From: Calditrichia bacterium
GTDB taxonomy: Bacteria; Calditrichota; Calditrichia; RBG-13-44-9; J042
Direction: 5' to 3'
Length of the DNA: 15,361 nt
Assembly (NCBI GenBank): GCA_030430345.1
Contig: JAUIFT010000008.1
Coordinates: 1 to 15,361 of the forward strand
Positions 1 to 5,851 of the stretch are shown here, in pieces (the first letter of the stretch is position 1; each line of letters opens with the position of its first letter). Both the position numbers and the translations under genes were made by a program. Under the pieces are notes generated by a model. The model was not told the origin of the DNA. It did not search any database and worked only from the letters and a program-made list of their open reading frames with translations.

Positions 1-881
1 TGTCCGGCATTTGCTGCCGGACGGGCAATCGCCTCGCGCAGTTCTTCCGGCTGCATAATCGGGACTATTTCTCCCCGGGCGGCAATTGTCTGGTTCAAGA
101 GCGGATGGGCCTGGGTTTCCCCAAGAAAATCGCTGCGCAGGGTGAGTATTATGGATATTTTCGGCGCTGCACTCTCTGCCGCCTGCAGGAGGGTATTGAG
201 AAAGGCGCTGCGTTGTTCTTCATCCTTACAGAGGGTATAGACCTCTTCGAATTGATCCACTAATACCACCAGCGGCGTATTATCGTGTGCCGGCAGTAGC
301 TCGGCAATGCGCGTCAGACCGTCATAAATCCCCTCAGTATTTGCCAGGGCCAGCTCCTCGGCAAACTCTCGGGTTTTTGCTGCCGGGGCGCTATCTCCGG
401 TGACAATGCGCGCCAGCACCGCGGCGAGGGAACGGAGGGGATTGCTACCCGGCGTCAGCAGGGCCACTCGTGCCTGCTTCATGCCTGGCAACGGCCGGCG
501 AGCTAATTCGGGAATTAAGCCGGCGCGGGCCAGGGAGGATTTCCCGGAGCCGGAAGGGCCGAGGATTGGCAATAAGCGCAGGGGAGCGGAGGCGCCGGGC
601 GCCGGATCGTGCAAGTCCCGGAATTTTTCCCAGAGCAGGTTGGTGAGTTTCTCCCGCCCGAAAAAACGATCGGCATCGCTTTCCTGAAAGGCGCTCAGAC
701 CGATATAGGGATTGGGGCCAATGTCCGTAGCTTTGCCGCTGGTGGTTGCCGGACTGTCAATGGTGTGCCCGCTCTGGTAAATGGTAATATGATTTTCATC
801 GCCGCTAACAATCACATTCCCGATCGCGTCATTATTAATCGCAATCTTTCTGGTAGATTTTTTCCCCTTACGACTGGCCAT
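1..881 (-). CDS. nSTAND1-type P-loop NTPase, 3' part cut by window edge
   Basis: The frame is open from ATG 881-879 to the left edge, giving about 293 residues without a stop. Residues 1-12 are basic (MASRKGKKSTRK). Residues 15-41 form a polar beta-strand repeat around IVSGDENHITI. Residues 57-77 (NPYIGLSAF ... RFFGRE) are the usual entry motif of nSTAND1 NTPases. Walker A is GPSGSGKSS (108-116), Walker B VVLVDQFEE (205-213) and an RSDF sensor motif lies at 249-252. STAND NTPases are signal-activated switches that oligomerise on nucleotide binding. In this family the C-terminus often carries WD40 or TPR sensor repeats, but here that part lies outside the window, so sensor and any effector are unknown. 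A CHAT protease gene with a similar N-terminal tag is transcribed divergently, which suggests a conflict or defence role. The start is supported by the matching MA-plus-lysine opening of that neighbour; the ribosome site (GGAA) is weak. Confidence 0.85.
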   Translation of the reverse strand, partial: MASRKGKKSTRKIAINNDAIGNVIVSGDENHITIYQSGHTIDSPATTSGKATDIGPNPYIGLSAFQESDADRFFGREKLTNLLWEKFRDLHDPAPGASAPLRLLPILGPSGSGKSSLARAGLIPELARRPLPGMKQARVALLTPGSNPLRSLAAVLARIVTGDSAPAAKTREFAEELALANTEGIYDGLTRIAELLPAHDNTPLVVLVDQFEEVYTLCKDEEQRSAFLNTLLQAAESAAPKISIILTLRSDFLGETQAHPLLNQTIAARGEIVPIMQPEELREAIARPAANAG

Positions 882-929
882 ATTTATTCCACGCTATTTT
901 CTAAATTCTAATTGGTAATATTGGCGCCG

Positions 930-942
930 CCCTTGCAGGGCT
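930..942. repeat. 13-base repeat, copy 1 (CCCTTGCAGGGCT)
   Basis: This is an exact match to 999-1011. The core CCCT-TGC-AGGG is itself a short inverted repeat. GGCGCC lies just upstream of it (923-928), and GGCGCC partly overlaps copy 2 as well. The two copies bracket the 965-986 hairpin, so the whole 923-1011 block resembles a small intergenic repeat element. Whether it recurs elsewhere in the genome cannot be seen here. Confidence 0.6.
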
Positions 943-964
943 TTTAAAAATATTATTCATACCC

Positions 965-986
965 GGCCCGGATTATCATCCGGGCC
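965..986. repeat. perfect 9-bp hairpin in divergent promoter region
   Basis: GGCCCGGAT (965-973) and ATCCGGGCC (978-986) are exact complements around a TATC loop. No T-run follows on either strand, and no gene ends here. It resembles in style the palindromes at 2219 and 10324 but is not placed as an ordinary terminator. It could be a protein-binding site, a leader structure of the NTPase transcript, or part of a repeat element. Confidence 0.6.
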
Positions 987-998
987 TATTGTATGGCG

Positions 999-1011
999 CC
1001 CTTGCAGGGCT
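999..1011. repeat. 13-base repeat, copy 2 (CCCTTGCAGGGCT)
   Basis: This is the exact second copy of 930-942, 69 bases away and on the far side of the 965-986 hairpin. It has the same inverted CCCT/AGGG core. Confidence 0.6.
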
Positions 1012-1024
1012 CTGGCTTGGCAAG

Positions 1025-1080
1025 CCCCTACACCCCAATCCTATAACCACCACACTCAAACCCACCCAACAACTAAACCC
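1025..1080 (+). other. G-free, C-rich tract upstream of CHAT gene
   Basis: By hand count these 56 bases contain 29 C, 21 A, 6 T and no G. If transcribed rightward, the RNA would be C-rich, G-poor and little structured, the composition known for Rho-utilisation sites. Transcribed leftward, it would be G-rich with several GG, GGG and GGGG runs. It lies about 280 bases upstream of the CHAT start. Function is inferred from composition only. Confidence 0.35.
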
Positions 1081-1350
1081 GCCAGGGCGACCCAAAATAG
1101 CCCAGGACGCGAGTCCCGGGCGGGCAAAAGAAAACAACCACAAAAATGATCGTATCATCCATATTATTATCGTACAAATCGGTTAGAATGAGAGAAATTA
1201 TCGTTTTACCGCCTAATTCGCAAGAGAAAACCAGTGTGAAAAGCGTTAAGTGATATTACAGTGGAAAAATCACCAATATCTAAAACAGAGAGGCTTGCAA
1301 AGACTGTGAATATTCCCTTTATTGCATTTATTCCAAAATCATCAAGTAAA

Positions 1351-1357
1351 GGTGGAG
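1351..1357 (+). promoter_or_regulatory. ribosome binding site choosing ATG 1360
   Basis: GGTGGAG sits directly before ATG 1360-1362, with AAAGG (1348-1352) seven bases upstream. The alternative GTG at 1261 would add 33 residues that do not resemble the family and has no purine-rich site before it, so 1360 is preferred. Confidence 0.6.
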
Positions 1358-1359
1358 AC

Positions 1360-2154
1360 ATGGCAAAGAAGAAGAAAAAGCATGCCGGGGACCGCTCGGT
1401 GACGGTTGGAGGGAATCTCTCCAGTAGTACCATCATTACCGGCGACGGCAATACCGTGATCAGCGGCAACGAAAATACTGTATCGCAGGCGATCCCCGCC
1501 CCGGCGGCGGAAAATGAGCAGGCAGCAGCGCGGAAAATCAAAATTTTATTTCTCGGGGCCAATCCTCTCGGCACCACTAAACTTCGTCTCGATGCAGAAA
1601 TACGCGACATCGATGAAGGATTGCGCCTTTCCCGCTGCCGGGAGCGCTTCGAACTGGTGCAGCGCTGGGCGGTGCGGGTGGAGGATTTACGGCGGGCGCT
1701 GCTGGACGAAAACCCGCAGATCGTTCATTTCAGCGGGCATGGCATGCGCGGCACCCGCGATGCCGGCGCTCCGGCGCTTGCCCGGGACATTGAACAAATT
1801 GAAAAAGAAACCCGGGAGAGCTGGATTTATCTGGAGGACCGCAGCGGCAAACCGCACCCGGTCAGCGAAGTGGCGTTGTCCGGCCTGTTCGAAATTTTTC
1901 AGGATGAGATTCAATGCGTGGTCTTGAACGCCTGCTTTTCGGAAGGGCAGGCGACCGCGATCAGCCGCCACATTCCTTACGTGGTCGGGATGCTGAAAGC
2001 GATCGGCGATCCCGCCGCCATCGCCTTTTCCACCGGCTTCTATGATGGCCTCGGGGGAGGATTAGATTACCCGAAAGCTTTCGCCCTCGGCTGCAATGCC
2101 ATCCAACTGCACAACATCCCTGAGCACCTCACCCCCATCCTGAAAAACAGCTAA
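1360..2154 (+). CDS. stand-alone CHAT-domain protease with N-terminal beta-repeat tag
   Basis: The product has 264 residues. Residues 1-8 are MAKKKKKH. Residues 13-42 form a glycine/asparagine repeat (TIITGDGNTVISGNENTV). From residue 58 there is a CHAT (caspase-HetF-associated) peptidase domain: ILFLGANP (62-69), LRLDAEIRDI (75-84), the histidine motif IVHFSGHG (catalytic His127) and the cysteine motif VVLNACFSE (catalytic Cys192). CHAT proteins are caspase-like cysteine proteases, and several act as effectors in bacterial immunity or cell death, usually fused to TPRs or sensor NTPases. Here no TPR or other sensor is present, so control probably comes from a partner; the divergent nSTAND1 gene, which has a similar N-terminal tag, is the obvious candidate. 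No signal peptide is visible, so a cytoplasmic location is expected. The protease substrate is unknown. Confidence 0.85.
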   Translation: MAKKKKKHAGDRSVTVGGNLSSSTIITGDGNTVISGNENTVSQAIPAPAAENEQAAARKIKILFLGANPLGTTKLRLDAEIRDIDEGLRLSRCRERFELVQRWAVRVEDLRRALLDENPQIVHFSGHGMRGTRDAGAPALARDIEQIEKETRESWIYLEDRSGKPHPVSEVALSGLFEIFQDEIQCVVLNACFSEGQATAISRHIPYVVGMLKAIGDPAAIAFSTGFYDGLGGGLDYPKAFALGCNAIQLHNIPEHLTPILKNS

Positions 2155-2216
2155 TGCGTCCTATGCCGAAGGCATCACACGCATTTTAATCCTTCTATGC
2201 CGAAGGCATTACATAG
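2153..2216. repeat. twin hairpin repeat downstream of CHAT gene
   Basis: CTATGCCGAAGGCAT occurs twice exactly (2161-2175 and 2195-2209). Each copy contains ATGCC-GAA-GGCAT, a 5-bp stem with a 3-base loop. The first copy is bracketed by AATGCGT (2153-2159) and ACGCATT (2179-2185), and the second by CTATG (2195-2199) and CATAG (2212-2216). The array begins on the CHAT stop codon and is followed by the 2219 palindrome. It resembles REP-type intergenic repeats, but genome-wide recurrence cannot be tested here. Confidence 0.6.
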
Positions 2217-2218
2217 CA

Positions 2219-2244
2219 AAACCCGGGGTAATTACCCCGGGTTT
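2219..2244. terminator. bidirectional terminator, perfect 26-base palindrome
   Basis: The 13-base arms are exactly complementary about the centre 2231/2232, with a GC core of CCCGGGG. It lies 64 bases after the CHAT stop and 63 bases after the end of the convergent barrel gene. On the minus strand the arm runs into TTTT, and on the plus strand into TTTC, so it can serve both genes. Confidence 0.75.
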
Positions 2245-2307
2245 CTCAAGTCATCCACATCTCGCAGAGAAGTCCACTAAAACAGCAATCGCTGGTGTCC
2301 GCTCACC

Positions 2308-4857
2308 CTAAAAATCCCCACCCAGCGAAATATACCAGATCGGCTTACTGGAACCGGCAAGATCATACTGCCAGGCCATATCGATGCGCACCAGGAAGTA
2401 GAGGAAAAAGATCCGCGCGCCAATGCCATAGCCGCTGATCAGATCCTTAAAGGCGCGATCACCATTCTCATTAATGTGAGTACCGCGCCATTTCGAGTTG
2501 CTATACCAGTTTTCACCGGGATCGTAGGCGGTGCCAATGTCATAGAAGATCGCCCCGCGAATGTTGAAGAAGCGAATCGGCGGGAAACCGAGACCGAGGA
2601 ACTGGATCAACGGGAAGCGGAATTCCATGTTGCTGAGAAGGTAACGGCTGCCTTCCCCTTCGTAGTAATAGGCGCCCCGCAAGGGCGTTACAAAGCTGGA
2701 GAAGAAGACATCATCGATGTTGTCGGTGCGCAGCCTGCCCCGGGATTTATAATTGATCCAGTTGTCGATGCCGCCAAGGAAGAAGCGTTGCGGGTTTTCC
2801 CCGAAACTGGCCGCACCGCTGAGGCGAAACGCAAAGCTGTATTCGCGGTTCAGCTTGATGTATTTCCGGTAATCGGCAAAGACGGTGCGGAAATCCAGGC
2901 CATCGTCGTTGTATTTCGGACTGGCCAGGAAGTTAAAGGCATAGCGGCTGCCGTTGATCGGGCCGGTGTAGCCCCATTGAGTGTTGTCATGAACATATGC
3001 AACGGATGGCAGCAGCGTCGAAACCTTTTGATCTGGAACGTTGACGGTGAGGTTCTCCAGTAAAATGTTGTACCAAACCAGGCTAAATTCCAGACGATTG
3101 AATTTGCTAAATGGATACTGGGCGAGAAAGTTAAAACCGTAATTACGATAGCGCTGGAAATCAAATCCATTCCGGCTGAAGAAATAAGCCTGATGATACC
3201 CACCGAAGCCGTAGGTCATTCGTTTCTTCTGATAGAGGTAGAGCAGGCTAAGACCGCTATTCTTCAAATCGGAAAGCAAGTTTACATCGAGCAGGATTTT
3301 ATGATCGCCGAGCAGGTCGCTAAATAAGAAGCTGGTATATCCCGCAAAGCCAAAGAAGGTGTTATAGCCGGCGGAACCGGTGACGATATCCGGACTAAAT
3401 TTCAGCTTATATTTGCGAATCTTGAAATCACCGTTTTCATCGCGGAAATAGTTCTCGCTGAGCGCAACGGTCTTTTGATCTTTCTCTTTTTTATTCCGGA
3501 GCCGCTGCGTGCTGAAGACGAAGTTGCTGTAATCCGCGGGAGAATCGCCGGCGAGTTTCTGCTTGTCTTCCATCTCTTTCTTTTCTTTGGCGTCCGGCTT
3601 CCAGTCGCGGGCATAAACCGGCAGTTCCTCTTCGAGCGTTTCATCCCGGAACTGGGTGTTTTTAACTTCCTTCGGTTCCATTTCCAGGGGATTGTTCAGC
3701 ACGAATATATCGAAGCCACCCTGATTGAGTGCGGAAAAGGTCAATTTATTCGCATTACGATCCCAGGTCATGTGCGCAACGCCGGTAATGATATTGGTAA
3801 TCGGATAGGTCTCGCCAGTTTCATGCTGGTAGAGATAGATATTCTTAATACCGCTTTGGTTAGAGATATAAGCGATTTTACCGCCATCCGGGGAAAAGAT
3901 CGGATTCTCTTCTTCCCAGGGAGTGTTGGTAATCCGCTCAATCTTCCGGGATTCAATATCCATTGTGTAGATGTCGCGACCTTCATAATCAAAGGTATGC
4001 ATTTCAAAACCAGCCGGCACTTTGGAGGGATCGGTTTGCTCCCGGCGGTCGCTGGTAAATACGAGCGTTTTACCATCTGCTGACCAGGAAGGGTAATCAT
4101 CGGAGAAATAATCGTCGGTCAGGCGGGTTAGCTCTTCTGTCTTTAAATTGAACAGGAAGAGGTCACTTTTACCATGCTTAACGCCGACAAAGGCCACGCG
4201 CTCACCATCCGGCGCCCAGGCAACGGTGTAGATGCCTTCCAGATCCGGAATGAATTGTTCTACATCGCCGGACTTAATATCGACAATACTCAGGGCGTCT
4301 TTCGGGCCGCTCTTTGCAGCGAAAATCAGACGTTTACCATCCGGGCTAAAACTCATGCCGGGGCGGAGCAGATGAATCTCTTCCAGATGCTCGGTGCGAT
4401 CTCCACGAACCAGTGTTTTGATCATCCGGCCATCGACAGCGGACATCAGGAAAAGGTTGATGTAACCATCTTCATCAGCGATGTAGGCAACTTTATCGCC
4501 ATTGGGAGAAATCGTCGGGGCATAGTTGTAGCTGTTGGTGGCCTGCGTGTGGCGGGTAAGGGCCTTGGCAAACTCTACCGGCTCCTGGCGATCTTCTACA
4601 TCCGGCCAGTATTCTTTTTTCAGTTGGCGATGCCACTTCTCCGTCAATTCCTGGGAATCCAATCCTAAAGCGGATTTCAATACGCGGTCGAAAACAACCT
4701 TGCCGCGGGTTTTGTGGAGAATTTCGGAGATCTTCTGGCGGCCGTAAGTCTTGGCAATATATTTGAGCAGGTTGCAGCCACCCTGATAGGGGAGACGAAA
4801 AGCAAGGGTTTGCACATTCGGCATATAGCCGTTCAATACAGCATCGCGAACAATCAT
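2308..4857 (-). CDS. C-terminal part of interrupted gene: TolB-like propeller and outer-membrane barrel
   Basis: The open frame from ATG 4857 encodes 849 residues, but coding resemblance continues in the same frame up to the TAG at 4893-4891. Residues 1-100 complete the peptidase region. About 110-390 form a propeller with repeated blade motifs SPNGDKVAY, SPDGKRLIF, APDGERVAF, SADGKTLVF and SPDGGKIAY, six blades by eye. A charged linker (about 395-450) follows. About 480-849 is rich in alternating aromatic strands and ends in GGDF with a terminal phenylalanine, as in Omp85/surface-antigen-type barrels. Expected location is the outer membrane. This fragment alone has no signal peptide and no good ribosome site before 4857, so by itself it would not be exported. 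It reads as the rear of one gene that begins at 5409. It ends with TAG, so TAG is a true stop in this organism. Confidence 0.8.
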   Translation of the reverse strand: MIVRDAVLNGYMPNVQTLAFRLPYQGGCNLLKYIAKTYGRQKISEILHKTRGKVVFDRVLKSALGLDSQELTEKWHRQLKKEYWPDVEDRQEPVEFAKALTRHTQATNSYNYAPTISPNGDKVAYIADEDGYINLFLMSAVDGRMIKTLVRGDRTEHLEEIHLLRPGMSFSPDGKRLIFAAKSGPKDALSIVDIKSGDVEQFIPDLEGIYTVAWAPDGERVAFVGVKHGKSDLFLFNLKTEELTRLTDDYFSDDYPSWSADGKTLVFTSDRREQTDPSKVPAGFEMHTFDYEGRDIYTMDIESRKIERITNTPWEEENPIFSPDGGKIAYISNQSGIKNIYLYQHETGETYPITNIITGVAHMTWDRNANKLTFSALNQGGFDIFVLNNPLEMEPKEVKNTQFRDETLEEELPVYARDWKPDAKEKKEMEDKQKLAGDSPADYSNFVFSTQRLRNKKEKDQKTVALSENYFRDENGDFKIRKYKLKFSPDIVTGSAGYNTFFGFAGYTSFLFSDLLGDHKILLDVNLLSDLKNSGLSLLYLYQKKRMTYGFGGYHQAYFFSRNGFDFQRYRNYGFNFLAQYPFSKFNRLEFSLVWYNILLENLTVNVPDQKVSTLLPSVAYVHDNTQWGYTGPINGSRYAFNFLASPKYNDDGLDFRTVFADYRKYIKLNREYSFAFRLSGAASFGENPQRFFLGGIDNWINYKSRGRLRTDNIDDVFFSSFVTPLRGAYYYEGEGSRYLLSNMEFRFPLIQFLGLGFPPIRFFNIRGAIFYDIGTAYDPGENWYSNSKWRGTHINENGDRAFKDLISGYGIGARIFFLYFLVRIDMAWQYDLAGSSKPIWYISLGGDF

Positions 4858-4890
4858 GTCATGATCAGTTTCCCAGCCGACGGATTGAAA

Positions 4891-4893
4891 CTA
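4891..4893 (-). other. in-frame TAG interrupting the peptidase/propeller/barrel gene
   Basis: Read on the minus strand, the codons are GAA GGC CTG GCG TAG TTT CAA TCC GTC GGC TGG. The same frame runs from ATG 5409 to the stop at 2308 with only this stop inside it. Related proteins usually read EGLAEY at this point, so GAG to TAG is the simplest change. It may be a nonsense mutation, a base error or a readthrough site. Confidence 0.85.
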
Positions 4894-5409
4894 CGCCAGG
4901 CCTTCCGAGAACCATAGCGGGGGCTGGGTGACTTCCCCGGCGACCAGCGATTGCACCGATCCGCCATAAAGTAAATCATTCATTACGGCATGAACCAATT
5001 CGTGATGAAGGGTGTGGCGAAATGCCTTGTAATCCCCTTCGAAAGGCAGGGTAATCCTGTTTTTGAACAGTTCCGTCACACCCTTGGTGAACTCGCTCAG
5101 GTATACATCAATGATGTTCGTTTGCCGCCAGTCATGATGAGAATTATAGACAATCCAGGCGATCCGATCGCGAATTTCAAAATTGAAATCCCGCTTCAAC
5201 TGCACATAGGCGGTTTCCGCGACAGCAACAGTAAACTCGGCGATCTCTTCTCCACCATCGTAAAAGTAGACATCAAAATGTTCGGATTGAATGTACCGCC
5301 ATTTGAAGTTCTTGTAGCGAACTTTATTCTTGCCAAAGCCAAAAAGGTTGCTGCCAGTCGCTAAAATGAGAAAAATGAAAAAAACTGAAAAGTACTTGAA
5401 CAATTTCAT
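4891..5409 (-). CDS. N-terminal part of interrupted gene: secreted gluzincin-like peptidase domain
   Basis: This 172-residue frame starts at ATG 5409 behind a strong GGAGG site. Residues 1-24 (MKLFKYFSVFFIFLILATG...) are a signal peptide. Residues 35-172 match the peptidase MA-like type found in front of TolB-like propellers. The zinc motif HELVH lies at 136-140 and the probable third ligand is Glu169 in WFSEG. The frame then stops at EGLA-TAG. All predicted metal ligands are therefore encoded before the stop, so a small secreted domain could in principle be made, although the fold normally continues beyond this point. The natural product is most likely one protein of about 1033 residues with the 2308-4857 frame. 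Its substrate is not indicated. Confidence 0.8.
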   Translation of the reverse strand: MKLFKYFSVFFIFLILATGSNLFGFGKNKVRYKNFKWRYIQSEHFDVYFYDGGEEIAEFTVAVAETAYVQLKRDFNFEIRDRIAWIVYNSHHDWRQTNIIDVYLSEFTKGVTELFKNRITLPFEGDYKAFRHTLHHELVHAVMNDLLYGGSVQSLVAGEVTQPPLWFSEGLA

Positions 5410-5851
5410 TACTTCCTCCGGGGAATGTTACAATGATTCTGCTCGATCAAGATATCGTCTTAATATATAGGAGAATGTAAGCAAGAAAACAAGTAATGAA
5501 ATACCCAAAAGGTGGCATAATTCAGTATTTAAAACATTTTGGGCGCTTGGTTTGGGGTAGACCGGAAAAAAATTGTAGGTATATAAAATGGACAGCAAAA
5601 ATGAGCAGCGAAAACCGGTTTTTAGCGAAATAATCAGGAATTTCAGGCACTGCTTTGTTTTTAGCGGAAAGATCAATAAAATCTGACACTTTTCAGGGAT
5701 TGGACAAACGCGCAAATGCGCAGTTGAGAAAGCCGCTTTGTAACTCAGAATGTTTATTAATTTGCATGTCTGCTAAACTTGAAATTATTTAATTGATTGA
5801 ATCTTAACGGATTATGATGTTTGGTTGCGCAAGAAATCTGGAGTCTTTTAT
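5410..5851. other. AT-rich divergent intergenic region
   Basis: This 442-base region separates the minus-strand peptidase/barrel gene from the plus-strand acylase gene and should hold both promoters. Visible elements are a direct repeat GTTTTTAGCG at 5618-5627 and 5657-5666 (both copies continue in similar A-rich sequence), and a short palindrome GCGCA-AA-TGCGC at 5710-5721. A 95-codon minus-strand frame (5428-5715) is not supported as a gene. Confidence 0.5.
5415..5419 (-). promoter_or_regulatory. strong ribosome binding site for ATG 5409
   Basis: On the minus strand GGAGG is followed by the five-base spacer AAGTA and then ATG. The initiation signal of the interrupted gene is therefore intact, which argues that its decay, if real, is recent. 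Confidence 0.75.

Larger units (their letters stand above)
882..1359. other. divergent intergenic region between NTPase and CHAT genes
   Basis: This 478-base stretch has no convincing gene. It must hold the promoters and leaders of both flanking genes. From left to right it contains an AT-rich segment next to the NTPase start, a 13-base direct repeat at 930-942 and 999-1011, a perfect hairpin between the copies (965-986), a G-free C/A-rich tract (1025-1080), a GC-rich segment with CCCGGGCGGGC near 1115-1125, and an AT-rich segment from about 1140 leading to the CHAT gene. No promoter is called, because none stands out from the AT-rich background. The small reading frames here have low-complexity products typical of spurious translation. 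Confidence 0.6.

Noticed and set aside
976..1186. Small overlapping frames on both strands in the divergent region
   Set aside because: Low-complexity products from the G-free tract and repeats; no ribosome site; better explained as non-coding.
1261..1359. GTG at 1261 as start of the CHAT gene
   Set aside because: The extra 33 residues do not resemble the NTPase leader, and ATG 1360 has a ribosome site and a matching MA-lysine opening.
2161..2209. Start of a CRISPR array
   Set aside because: Only two 15-base copies with a 19-base gap, each a hairpin, and no cas genes; fits a REP-like repeat.
2476..4668. Several plus-strand frames of 110-200 codons antisense to the propeller/barrel gene
   Set aside because: They are shadows of a gene with clear domains on the minus strand.
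2308..5409. Reassignment of TAG to an amino acid as explanation of the internal stop
   Set aside because: The same gene ends normally at TAG right after a canonical barrel terminus, so TAG still terminates.
5618..5666. Direct repeat GTTTTTAGCG as paired operator sites
   Set aside because: Two 10-base copies in AT-rich DNA are weak evidence; listed only as content of the intergenic region.
5428..5715. 95-codon minus-strand frame with one hydrophobic stretch upstream of the peptidase gene
   Set aside because: AT-rich intergenic DNA, no ribosome site, no family resemblance, composition unlike the real genes nearby.
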